Part shown: piece after piece, positions 1 to 7,152 of the stretch
Numbering within the stretch: position 1 is the first letter of the stretch
How the letters are laid out: every line of letters starts with the position of its first letter
Assembly (NCBI GenBank): GCA_002343505.1
Contig: DDQZ01000091.1
Location: 799 to 38,906, forward strand
DNA: 38,108 bases
Reading direction: 5' to 3'
DNA from: Verrucomicrobiaceae bacterium UBA2429
GTDB taxonomy: Bacteria; Verrucomicrobiota; Verrucomicrobiia; Verrucomicrobiales; Verrucomicrobiaceae
Position numbers and translations under genes: made by a program
The notes under the pieces: model-generated
Told to the model about the DNA's origin: nothing
Database searches by the model: none
What the model saw: the letters and a program-made list of their open reading frames with translations, nothing else

Positions 1-3000
1 TGCTCATCCTGCACGGCCTGGGCGAGCAGGGCGGCATCCTGCCACACGCCGAGCAGGCGCGCGGCACAGGCGCGCACGCGGGCGTCCCGGGCATTGAGCA
101 GGCGCTTCATCAGCTCCGGGCGCGGGGCTTTGTGCGCCTGATAAATGCCGCTGACCTCCATGAGCACACGCTCGTCTTTTTCCCCGGCGGCGAAGGCATC
201 GCACGCGGCGAGCACGGCCTCATCGGGGGCGTCAAAGAGCAGGCGGCGGGCTTGGGCGCGCGTCCAGCGCTCGGGGGAGCGGAGCTGGGCGAGAAGCTGC
301 GCGGGCGTCATGCTGGCGAGGTCGGGCTGCCGCACAGGTGCGCGGCCTTTCGCCGTGATGCGCCAGATGCGGCCGTGGGCGCGGTCGCGCCGCGGGTCGG
401 CGTAGCTGGCCTGGTAGTGGCCGATGACGGGGTTGAACCAATCGCACAAATACATGGCGCCATCCGGGCCGACGCTGACATCCACGGGGCGGAAAGAAGG
501 GTCGGTGCTGGTGACCAGGCGGGGCAGTTGCGTGGTCTTGAAGCCGCTGCCCTCGTCCTCGAAGCGGTGCAGCTCGACGACGCTGCCGAAGTAGCCGCCG
601 ATGAGCGCGCAGCCCTGGATCTCCTCCGGCAGCGCGCGCGTGCCGATGATCTCCAGCGAGTTCGTCTTCGGGCTGGTGTCGAAGATCTGTCCCACCGGGT
701 GGTATTCATCCGGCTCGCGCAGCGCGATGAGGCCCGGCGTGCTGAAGTAACCCGCGGGGCGGTCGCCGCTTTTGTGGAAGACCTGGAAGTGGTCGTCAAA
801 AGCCACGCCCCAGCAGTTGTGCCCGGCTTTGCCGCCATTGAAAAAGCCCTCCAGCTTCAGCGTGCGCGGGTCCAGCCGCCAGACGCCGGCTTTTTCCAGG
901 ATGGCCAGGCCGTGCGGCGTCTCCACACGCGAGAAGGCGTGCAGGCCCTGCGTGAACCACAGCGCGCCGTCCGGGCCGTGGCAGATGGAGTTGATGAGCT
1001 GGTGCGTGTCGCCAATGCCGAAGCCGGAGAAAAGGACGCGAGTCTGGTCGGCGCGGCCGTCGCCGTCCGTGTCGCGCAGATGGATGAGGCGGTCGAAGTC
1101 GCACACATACGCGCCGCCCGCGCCGGGCTCCACGCCCTGCACCATGGTGAGTCCTTCGGCGAAGCGGGTGCTTTTATCAGCGATGCCATCGTGGTCCGTG
1201 TCCTCCAGCACGAGGATGAAGTCGGAGGGCTTCACACCCGGCAGCGTGTGCGGGTAAGTGGGGGAGCAGGCCACCCAGAGGCGGCCTTTTTCATCCCAGG
1301 AAAACTGCACCGGCTTCATCACTCCCTGCGCCTCGGAGGCGAAAAGGCTCATCTCATACCCCTCGGCCACCGTGAAGCTGGCGAGCTGCTGCTCCGGCGT
1401 CAGCACCGGCTCCGGCGCGGCCTGCGGCGGCATGGGCGCGGGCTTCGGCGTGTCGAGCTTCCTGCCCTCGGCGATGGCGTGGATGAGCGCGTCATGCCAG
1501 GCGATGAGCGGCTTGTGCGCCTCGAAGCTCTCGCGCAGCGAGGGCGCGTCGGCGGCGGGCTTGCCGAACATCTGCGTCACGCGGTCGCCATAGACGAAGG
1601 ACCAGTTCGCCGGCCGCCAGCAGTCGAACCACAGGCGGTTCTTTTCCACAATGGCCTCCCGCAGCGCGGCCAGGTCATCCGAGTCACTGGAGGAAACCCC
1701 GAGCTGCTGGCTGATGATGCGCCCCACCACGCGCAGGCCCTCGGCATTCAAATGCAGGCCGTCATCCGTGAGGCGCGGCGCCTGCGGACTGCGACGGGAG
1801 AGCTCGGTGAAAAGATCCACAAACAGCGCGCCACGCTGCCGGGCGATCTCCCGCACGGCGTCGGCATAGGCCTTCACGTCGTCATTTCTCAAAGTCAGGT
1901 CCGGCGCGTCCGGCGCATGGGCCGCGTCCGGCTTTTCAAAAGGCATCGGCGAGATGAGCACCAGCCGCGGCGTGCGCGCGCGGAACTGGTCCAGCAGCCG
2001 GTGATACGCCGAGGTGAACTCCGCCACGCGCGCCTTGCCATCGAAGGCCTCCACCTGGCCGAACTGGCAGATCACCATGCCCGCGCCCACCGCTGAGAGC
2101 TGCGCCTGCCAGTCGCCGAAGTTCAAGTCCCGCCACTGCTCATACACCGTGTCCCCCTCCCAGGCCATGCTGCGGAAGCGCGGCTGCCGCTCCGCCAGCT
2201 CGCGGGTGAGGATGGCCTCCAGCGCGCCCGCCTTCTGCTCCCGCACCAGGTTCTCCTGCCCCGCCAGCACAATCACCTCCCCCTGCGCGATCTCGAAGCG
2301 CCCGTCTTGAAAAGGCGCGGGCACCACCGCCGCCGACTCGGGATTGCCAAAGCGCTCCTGCACCTGCGCCCCCTCCGGCACCAGCGCGTCCGGCAGCTCC
2401 TCGATCATGATCTTCCGAAAAGCGATCACCGCCTTGCAGTTGCCGTGGATTTGCAAAGCGATGCGCCCCTTCATCGGGATGCCCGGCTCCCGCTCCGTGT
2501 AGTCCACCGTGCGCGCGCCATTGAGCCGGAGCTGGATGCGCTGGTCCTCGGCGCGGATCTCGTAGCGGTTCCACTCTCCCGGCTTCTCGATGCTCTCAAT
2601 TTGCACCTTGTCCGGCTTCGCCAGCATCGTCTTGCGCCGGGACTCGTCATACAAATGCCCCGAGTAACCCGCGCCGATGTCCGCCTGGTAGCCGATCATC
2701 TCATTCGGCGGCTCGCTGATGCGCTGGCTGCGGAACTGCACCCCGCCGTTCACAAAACCCTCCGTGCCAGTGAGCTTGTACTCGAAGCGCAGGATGAAGT
2801 TCCGGTACTCCTTCGTCGTCGCCAGGAACTCATTTTGCGGATTACCCTCCATCGAGCCGCCGAGAATGACGCCCTCCTCGATACGCCACGTCTTCTCCGT
2901 GTCGCCCTCCCAGCCCGCGAAGGTTTTGCCGTCAAACAACGGCACTGGAGCGGCCAGGGCGGGAGTGAGGAGAAAGAAAGGCAGAAGGAGCAGTCGGCGG

Positions 3001-3005
3001 ATCAT
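1..3005 (-). CDS. Exported mosaic protein: DUF1080-like + SGNH-like + membrane-bound-dehydrogenase-type propeller + HEAT repeats (partial, C-terminus beyond left edge)
   Basis: The reading frame is open for 1001 codons from the ATG at 3005 (minus) to the window edge, so the C-terminus is missing. Residues 1-18 (MIRRLLLLPFFLLTPALA) are a signal peptide. Residues about 20-205 look like a DUF1080/concanavalin-type domain (LFDGKTFAGWEG near the start). Residues about 236-430 look like an SGNH/GDSL esterase domain that keeps a C-terminal D-x-x-H box (DDGLHLN, about 414-420). From about 535 a propeller of the PVC putative membrane-bound dehydrogenase type begins (ASFTVAEGYEMSLFASEA) and runs to about 885 (GRIWRITAKG). 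HEAT-like helices follow (about 905-1001). In PVC relatives such proteins usually end in a c-type haem domain, so I infer one beyond the edge. The SGNH nucleophile position is not Ser (GQEN at 249-252). An exported oxidoreductase or carbohydrate-active role is likely, but the substrate is unknown. Confidence 0.85.
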   Translation of the reverse strand, partial: MIRRLLLLPFFLLTPALAAPVPLFDGKTFAGWEGDTEKTWRIEEGVILGGSMEGNPQNEFLATTKEYRNFILRFEYKLTGTEGFVNGGVQFRSQRISEPPNEMIGYQADIGAGYSGHLYDESRRKTMLAKPDKVQIESIEKPGEWNRYEIRAEDQRIQLRLNGARTVDYTEREPGIPMKGRIALQIHGNCKAVIAFRKIMIEELPDALVPEGAQVQERFGNPESAAVVPAPFQDGRFEIAQGEVIVLAGQENLVREQKAGALEAILTRELAERQPRFRSMAWEGDTVYEQWRDLNFGDWQAQLSAVGAGMVICQFGQVEAFDGKARVAEFTSAYHRLLDQFRARTPRLVLISPMPFEKPDAAHAPDAPDLTLRNDDVKAYADAVREIARQRGALFVDLFTELSRRSPQAPRLTDDGLHLNAEGLRVVGRIISQQLGVSSSDSDDLAALREAIVEKNRLWFDCWRPANWSFVYGDRVTQMFGKPAADAPSLRESFEAHKPLIAWHDALIHAIAEGRKLDTPKPAPMPPQAAPEPVLTPEQQLASFTVAEGYEMSLFASEAQGVMKPVQFSWDEKGRLWVACSPTYPHTLPGVKPSDFILVLEDTDHDGIADKSTRFAEGLTMVQGVEPGAGGAYVCDFDRLIHLRDTDGDGRADQTRVLFSGFGIGDTHQLINSICHGPDGALWFTQGLHAFSRVETPHGLAILEKAGVWRLDPRTLKLEGFFNGGKAGHNCWGVAFDDHFQVFHKSGDRPAGYFSTPGLIALREPDEYHPVGQIFDTSPKTNSLEIIGTRALPEEIQGCALIGGYFGSVVELHRFEDEGSGFKTTQLPRLVTSTDPSFRPVDVSVGPDGAMYLCDWFNPVIGHYQASYADPRRDRAHGRIWRITAKGRAPVRQPDLASMTPAQLLAQLRSPERWTRAQARRLLFDAPDEAVLAACDAFAAGEKDERVLMEVSGIYQAHKAPRPELMKRLLNARDARVRACAARLLGVWQDAALLAQAVQDE

Positions 3006-3063
3006 GGCGGAAAAAGAGCGAGAGGTAACGCGGCAGGGCCGGGAATGAAATCAGGAAACCCGC

Positions 3064-4158
3064 ATGTGTCCTTGCAAGTTTTGGCGGAAGCCATCAAGGC
3101 TCCGCGTCGTGCGAGACCTCCTGCCCACACAGCGCCCCGGCCTCCTGCTCGCCCCGATGCAGGACGTGACCGACCTGCCATTCATGCGCCTGATGGCGCG
3201 GTATGGCGGGCCGGACCTTTTTGTCACGGAGTATTTCCGTGTCACGCGGGACTCGAAGCCCGAACCGCAAATCCTGCGCTCCATCACGGAGAACGAGACC
3301 GGCATTCCCGTCATGGCGCAGATCATCGGCCAGGATGTGGAGGCCATGGTCCGCACCGCCCGCGCGCTGGAGAGGCACCCTGTGGCCGGCATTGACCTCA
3401 ATCTGGGCTGCCCGGCGCCCATTGTCTGCCGCAAGGACGCGGGAGGCGGCCTGCTGCGCCACCCGGAGCGTGTGGACGCGCTCGTCGGAGCGCTGCGCCA
3501 GGCCGTGGACGGGCGCTTCACCGTGAAGTGCCGCGCCGGCTTTGACAGTCCGGACGAGTTTCCCCGGCTGCTGGAGATCTTTCAAAAACACGCGCTCGAC
3601 GGCCTCACGATCCACGCCCGGACGGTGCGGGAGGGTTACAAAACCGCGGTGCATCCTGAATGTGTCGCCGCCGCGGTCCGCGCACTGCCTTTCCCGGTCA
3701 TCGCCAACGGCAACGTGGTCAATGCCCGCACCGGCCTGGCCTACCTGCGCCGCACGGGCGCGGCGGGTCTCATGATCGGGCGCGGCGCGATCCGCCATCC
3801 GTGGATTTTCGACGAATTGCGCGCCTCCTTTTCCGGCGCTGAGGCGCCGGGACCGCGCGGGCGGGACTTGCTCGGCTACATCCGCGAGCTTTATGAGATC
3901 ACCGCCGCTTTTCATCCGGTCTTCCATGAGCTGAGGCATGTGCAGAAGATGAAGCGCTACCTCGGCTACATCGCGGGCGGGGTGGATCGCGAGTTCGAGC
4001 ATCACATCCGCAGGGTGGTGACACCCGCCGAGTTCGACGCGGTGTGCCGCCGTTTTCTCGATCACGACGAGCCGCTGCCCTGCGAGCCGCCGCACGACTC
4101 GCCGGTCTTTTGCGGCTTCCGCGATCTCACCGTAACGGAGGCGGAGCCCGTCTCGTGA
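3064..4158 (+). CDS. dus: tRNA-dihydrouridine synthase (Dus family)
   Basis: This FMN enzyme reduces uridine to dihydrouridine in tRNA D-loops using NADPH. The TIM-barrel signatures are all present: LAPMQDVTD (29-37), NLGCP with the expected catalytic Cys116, the flavin/substrate Lys155 in TVKCRAG, His184 in TIHAR, NGNV, and the phosphate-binding GLMIGRGA. Length (364 aa) is normal. It does not match DusA, DusB or DusC clearly enough to assign the target position. Two starts are possible. ATG 3064 has an AGGAAA-like site about 6 bp upstream. GTG 3109 would remove 15 residues and place LAPM closer to the N-terminus, as is usual in the family. It is transcribed divergently from the mosaic gene that starts at 3005, so both promoters must lie in or near the 58-bp gap. 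The next gene starts just after, or overlaps, its stop codon. Confidence 0.93.
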   Translation: MCPCKFWRKPSRLRVVRDLLPTQRPGLLLAPMQDVTDLPFMRLMARYGGPDLFVTEYFRVTRDSKPEPQILRSITENETGIPVMAQIIGQDVEAMVRTARALERHPVAGIDLNLGCPAPIVCRKDAGGGLLRHPERVDALVGALRQAVDGRFTVKCRAGFDSPDEFPRLLEIFQKHALDGLTIHARTVREGYKTAVHPECVAAAVRALPFPVIANGNVVNARTGLAYLRRTGAAGLMIGRGAIRHPWIFDELRASFSGAEAPGPRGRDLLGYIRELYEITAAFHPVFHELRHVQKMKRYLGYIAGGVDREFEHHIRRVVTPAEFDAVCRRFLDHDEPLPCEPPHDSPVFCGFRDLTVTEAEPVS

Positions 4159-4205
4159 TGCCAAGCCCGTTGCGCGGCGCGGCACAGCCTGCTAGCGTCC
4201 GCGCC

Positions 4206-4829
4206 ATGAGATTGATCCACTTTGCCCAAGCCCTCACCCTTATCCTGCTCGCCATCACCGGCTACCTGGCCTGGGAGGGCCAGCAGGCAGCGCGCGGAGC
4301 AAAGAGGGAGCTGGAGCACCTGAAAAAAGTCCAGGCCGCCGAGGAGGCCGCGAAACCCGCCGGCCCACAGGCCCTGCCCGTCATTCCGCCCGTGGCCAGC
4401 ATCACCCCGCCCGCGCCGGGTGCGCTGGCGCAAAGCGAGGAGCCCGGCCTTTTGCCCGGCCCCGGCGCGCTGCCTGGCGGTGGTCTCACGGTGCCCAAGA
4501 CCGTGGTCGCGGCGGAGGCGCAGGGCATCAATACAAACACCCTTACCGCCGCCCAGCAGCAGGTGCTGGCCGCGCCCGCCGTGGCGAAGATCAAGACCGT
4601 GGTCAAGGAGCAGGGCTTCGTGATCCTGGACGCGGGTTCGAAAAAGGGCCTCGCCAAAGGCCAGAAATTCAACGTCCGCAGGGATAGCGCCATTCTCGCC
4701 AGGATCGCCATCGCCGACACCATCGAGGAGGACGAGGCTGTGGCTGACATTGACCTCGCCTCCATTCCCGCAGGGGTCTCCATCGAGCCTGGAGACGAGA
4801 TCATCGAACCTGTCGGCAGCAGCCGTTGA
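4206..4829 (+). CDS. Single-span membrane protein of unknown function
   Basis: I do not recognise a named family. The 207-residue protein begins MRLIHFAQALTLILLAITG, a membrane anchor or uncleaved signal. A short charged helix follows (KRELEHLKKVQAAEEAAK), then a Pro/Ala/Gly-rich linker (about 50-110). The compact C-terminal domain (about 125-205) contains GFVILDAGSKKGLAKGQKF, then IARIAIADTIEEDEAVADI and a final PGDEII. This resembles the small beta-domains with a G-x-x-x-G-x-x-F/L pattern found in FlgT-type and other envelope proteins, but that is only a resemblance. ATG 4206 is chosen because the hydrophobic segment starts there. ATG 4158 in the same frame would overlap the dus stop (TGATG) and has GGAGG about 15 bp upstream, so translational coupling with a 16-residue longer N-terminus is possible. 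The stop is 3 bp before tlyA. Confidence 0.75.
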   Translation: MRLIHFAQALTLILLAITGYLAWEGQQAARGAKRELEHLKKVQAAEEAAKPAGPQALPVIPPVASITPPAPGALAQSEEPGLLPGPGALPGGGLTVPKTVVAAEAQGINTNTLTAAQQQVLAAPAVAKIKTVVKEQGFVILDAGSKKGLAKGQKFNVRRDSAILARIAIADTIEEDEAVADIDLASIPAGVSIEPGDEIIEPVGSSR

Positions 4830-4832
4830 GAC

Positions 4833-5567
4833 ATGGCCCGCATCCGGCTGGACCTCGCCCTCGTGCAGCAAGGGCACTGCCCCTCCCGCGAGCAGGCCAG
4901 GCGTCTCATCATGGCGGGCGAGGTGCTCGTGGCCGACGAGGTCATCAGCAAACCCGGCTGGCTCGTGCGGCAGGACGCGCCTCTGCGCGTGAAACACCCG
5001 CCGCGTTTTGTCAGCCGCGGCGGTTTGAAGCTGGAGGGCGCGCTCGACCACTTCGGCCTCGATGTCACCGGACTCACTGCCATGGACATCGGCGCCTCCA
5101 CCGGCGGCTTCACTGACTGCCTGCTCCAGCGCGGTGTGGTGAAAGTTTACGCTTTCGATGTCGGCACGAACCAGATGGTCTGGAAGCTGCGCAGCGACCC
5201 GCGCGTGGTCTGCCGCGAGAACTTCAATGTCCGCCATCTGCGCCCCGAGGACGTGCCCGAACCCGTGGACTTCATTGTCGCGGATGTCTCCTTCATCTCA
5301 CTCACCCTCGTCCTGCCCGGTCCCATTGAGGCGCTCAAGTCCGGCGGCCAGGGCCTCGTCCTGGTCAAGCCGCAGTTCGAGCTCAGCCGGGAGGAAATCG
5401 GCCCTGGCGGCATTGTGCGCGAGCCCGATCTGCACGCGAAAGCCTGCGCGCGCATCCGCTCCTTCATTGAGTCGCAACCCGGCCTGCGCTGGCTCGGTCT
5501 CACCGAGTCCACCATCCAGGGCGCTGACGGCAACCGCGAGTTCCTCGCCTGGTTCGCCAAAGCGTGA
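4833..5567 (+). CDS. tlyA: TlyA-family rRNA (cytidine-2'-O)-methyltransferase
   Basis: TlyA enzymes 2'-O-methylate cytidines of 16S and/or 23S rRNA with S-adenosylmethionine and can affect capreomycin sensitivity. Residues 1-60 form an S4 RNA-binding domain (RLDLALVQQGHCPSREQARRL). The remainder is an FtsJ/RrmJ Rossmann methyltransferase with the SAM loop MDIGASTGGFTDCLL (84-98). The K-D-K-E catalytic tetrad is visible as Lys66 (GGLKL), Asp151 (VADVSFIS), Lys179 (LVKPQFE) and Glu236 (GNREF). At 244 residues it is a normal TlyA length. It starts 3 bp after the preceding stop and is probably cotranscribed with dus and the membrane protein, which suits a translation-related group. Haemolysin annotations for this family are historical and should not be taken as function. 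Confidence 0.95.
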   Translation: MARIRLDLALVQQGHCPSREQARRLIMAGEVLVADEVISKPGWLVRQDAPLRVKHPPRFVSRGGLKLEGALDHFGLDVTGLTAMDIGASTGGFTDCLLQRGVVKVYAFDVGTNQMVWKLRSDPRVVCRENFNVRHLRPEDVPEPVDFIVADVSFISLTLVLPGPIEALKSGGQGLVLVKPQFELSREEIGPGGIVREPDLHAKACARIRSFIESQPGLRWLGLTESTIQGADGNREFLAWFAKA

Positions 5568-5636
5568 GCGCTTTTTCCCAGAAAGCCCGGCTTTGACGCT
5601 TGCGCCATGATGCGGGTCTGCGCCATCATCCGCACA

Positions 5637-6341
5637 ATGCTTCCTCAAATCACCCAACTGCTCCAGCTTCAAGAACGCGACCAGCGCATCCGCGCGCTGC
5701 AGAAGGAACTCAAGGACATCCCGAAGAGCGAGGCTTTGGCAAAAACCCAGCTTGCCGGCGACCTCGCGGCCGTCGAGGCCGCGAGTCAAAAAAACAAGGA
5801 AATCGAGGTGAGGATCAAAAGTGTCGAACTCGACATCCAGACGCGTCAAAACAGCATCAAGCGCCTCCAGGACCAGCAGTTCGAGACGCGGAAAAACGAG
5901 GAATTTCAAGCGCTCGGTGTCGAAGTGCAGCGCTACCAGCGGGAGGTGACCGCTCTCGAGGACAAGGAACTCGAGTTCATGGAGGAGTTGGAGGCGGGAA
6001 AAGCCGCGCTGAAGGAGGCCCAGGGCAGGCTGGCTGAAACTCAGGCGCGCGTGGATGAGGAGTTGAAATCCCTGGCAGCGCGCGCAGCCGGAGTGCAAAA
6101 GCGCCTCGACGATGAACTGGCCGAGCGTGCCGGACTTGTCGCCCCCATTGAGCCGGGACCGCTCGATCTTTACACGCGTCTCTTTGCAAAAAAGCCCGAC
6201 GCGGCTGTTGTCGCCCTTGAGAATGGCATCTGCGGAGGCTGCCACATGAAGGTCGTCATCGGCACCATCCAGGCCCTGCGCCAGTCCGAGGGACTCACCC
6301 AATGCGAGAGCTGCGGACGCATTCTTTATCTGGTGGAGTAG
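5637..6341 (+). CDS. Coiled-coil zinc-ribbon protein (C4-type zinc ribbon, CT398/DUF164-like)
   Basis: The protein is a long charged coiled-coil hairpin (about 5-165, starting LPQITQLLQLQERDQRIRAL) followed by a C4 zinc ribbon with CGGC at 199-202 and CESC at 223-226. This architecture matches the bacterial zf-RING_7/DUF164 family (Chlamydia CT398, Helicobacter HP0958/FlgZ). Those proteins bind partners such as sigma-54, flagellar proteins or nucleic acids. The role here is unknown and no sigma-54 or flagellar gene is in view. ATG 5637 gives the usual N-terminus (MLPQITQ). In-frame ATGs at 5607 and 5610 would add up to 10 residues, and none has a clear ribosome-binding site. It is the last gene of the plus-strand group and converges with the PIN toxin gene 7 bp away. 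Confidence 0.88.
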   Translation: MLPQITQLLQLQERDQRIRALQKELKDIPKSEALAKTQLAGDLAAVEAASQKNKEIEVRIKSVELDIQTRQNSIKRLQDQQFETRKNEEFQALGVEVQRYQREVTALEDKELEFMEELEAGKAALKEAQGRLAETQARVDEELKSLAARAAGVQKRLDDELAERAGLVAPIEPGPLDLYTRLFAKKPDAAVVALENGICGGCHMKVVIGTIQALRQSEGLTQCESCGRILYLVE

Positions 6342-6348
6342 TCCTGGC

Positions 6349-6741
6349 TCAAGCGAGCGTCTCCACCGGCAGAAGTTGCAGCCCGTGCGGCACGAAGCGC
6401 TCGAAGTCCTTCACATTTCGCGTCGCCACGCGCACGCCGCAGAACATGGCCGCCGCGGCGATCATGCAGTCCGAGTGCGAGCCGCGCCGGCGGCCCGTGT
6501 AATGAAAAAGACGCGAGGCCTGCTCGGCGGCCTTTTCGCCGAAGTCCACGATGCGGCCCTCCAGCACGGCGTGAATGGCGTCCTTTTGTTGCTTCGAGTG
6601 CGGCCCGTTCAGAAATTCCGACCATGCCACTGCTGACACGGCGAGTTGCTCGCCGTCCCGGAGCCATTGGCGGATCACCGCCACATGCGGCGAACCCGCC
6701 GTTGCCAAGTCCACGAGCAAATTCGTGTCCAGGTGGATCAT
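6349..6741 (-). CDS. vapC: PIN-domain ribonuclease toxin, VapC family
   Basis: VapC toxins are metal-dependent RNases that cut tRNA or rRNA when their antitoxin is degraded. This 130-residue protein has the PIN acidic residues Asp5 (MIHLDTNLLV), Glu42 (WSEF), Asp91 (SHSDCMIAA) and the late Asn109/Asp112 region (ATRNVKDF). The start ATG 6741 is preferred over an upstream in-frame alternative because PIN domains begin at the first beta-strand, exactly MIHLDTN. The start lies 2 bp after the antitoxin stop (TGAGCATG), the tight coupling typical of type II toxin-antitoxin operons. The pair is transcribed away from the DUF1549 gene and convergent to the zinc-ribbon gene. Confidence 0.92.
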   Translation of the reverse strand: MIHLDTNLLVDLATAGSPHVAVIRQWLRDGEQLAVSAVAWSEFLNGPHSKQQKDAIHAVLEGRIVDFGEKAAEQASRLFHYTGRRRGSHSDCMIAAAAMFCGVRVATRNVKDFERFVPHGLQLLPVETLA

Positions 6742-6743
6742 GC

Positions 6744-7025
6744 TCAGGCCTCCCACCAGTAGCGTTTGGCCTCGCGCTCGGCGCGCAGGTCCTCCTTGAA
6801 GGCGTCAGCCTCCTGGACGGTCAGACCGCCTCCGTTTTGGAGCCAGTCGAGGGCTTCGAGGGGTTTGGGGCATTGGTCTTTCAAGTCTTCCTCCTCCTTC
6901 AATCGTTTGATGGCCCGGCGCATGACCTCGGCTTTGGGCACCTGCCAGCGTTTGGCGAGTGCGTCCAACATGCGGAGGGTGAACCCGTCCAGTGACATGC
7001 TTGTGCGTGTGAGTGCATACGACAT
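6744..7025 (-). CDS. Ribbon-helix-helix antitoxin, VapB-like
   Basis: The 93-residue protein begins with an RHH/CopG-type segment. A beta-strand (TRTSMSLDGFTLRML) is followed by two helices (LDALAKRW and KAEVMRRAIKRLKEE). A C-terminal tail (KPLEALDWLQNGG onward, ending RYWWEA) would wrap the PIN toxin. RHH antitoxins bind operator DNA as dimers and repress their own operon together with the toxin. ATG 7025 is chosen because the strand needs residues TRTS. ATG 6998 would remove part of the DNA-binding strand, and a TTG at 7058 is also in frame. No convincing ribosome-binding site was found. A perfect 12-bp palindrome sits 4 bp upstream of the chosen start. Confidence 0.85.
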   Translation of the reverse strand: MSYALTRTSMSLDGFTLRMLDALAKRWQVPKAEVMRRAIKRLKEEEDLKDQCPKPLEALDWLQNGGGLTVQEADAFKEDLRAEREAKRYWWEA

Positions 7026-7040
7026 GTGGTAACATGTTAC
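7022..7040. promoter_or_regulatory. Operator candidate of the vapBC-like operon
   Basis: GTAACATGTTAC at 7029-7040 is a perfect 12-bp palindrome directly upstream of the antitoxin start. The core ACATGT occurs at 7022-7027, overlapping the start codon, and again at 7032-7037. The two copies are 10 bp apart, one helical turn. This geometry suits two RHH dimers binding side by side. Autoregulation is inferred from the position and the antitoxin family. Confidence 0.55.
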
Positions 7041-7104
7041 AGCACGTCTTCCCTTCAACTGTTTTTTTCATTTTTTCCCATCCCCCGAAAGTGGGGGGGC
7101 TGGA

Positions 7105-7126
7105 TTCATGAAAAGGCGGTTCATGA
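7105..7126. promoter_or_regulatory. Direct repeat TTCATGA x2 upstream of the DUF1549/DUF1553 gene
   Basis: TTCATGA is present at 7105-7111 and 7120-7126, 15 bp start to start and 27 bp before the ATG at 7153. Each copy contains the palindrome TCATGA. A C5/G5 hairpin (7082-7086 with 7093-7097) lies just upstream. These could be a regulator site for the downstream gene, but the repeats are short and chance is possible. Confidence 0.25.
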
Positions 7127-7152
7127 CACGTTAGTTCCCTTGTCATCCGACC

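Noticed and set aside
132..2096. 654-codon open frame on the plus strand opposite the left-edge mosaic gene
   Set aside because: It is an antisense shadow. The minus-strand frame shows a signal peptide and recognisable domains, while this frame is Ala/Arg/Val-rich without motifs.
7082..7099. C5/G5 hairpin as a terminator of the vapBC-like operon or an upstream gene
   Set aside because: There is no T-tract on the downstream side in either direction, and it lies upstream of the genes on both strands.
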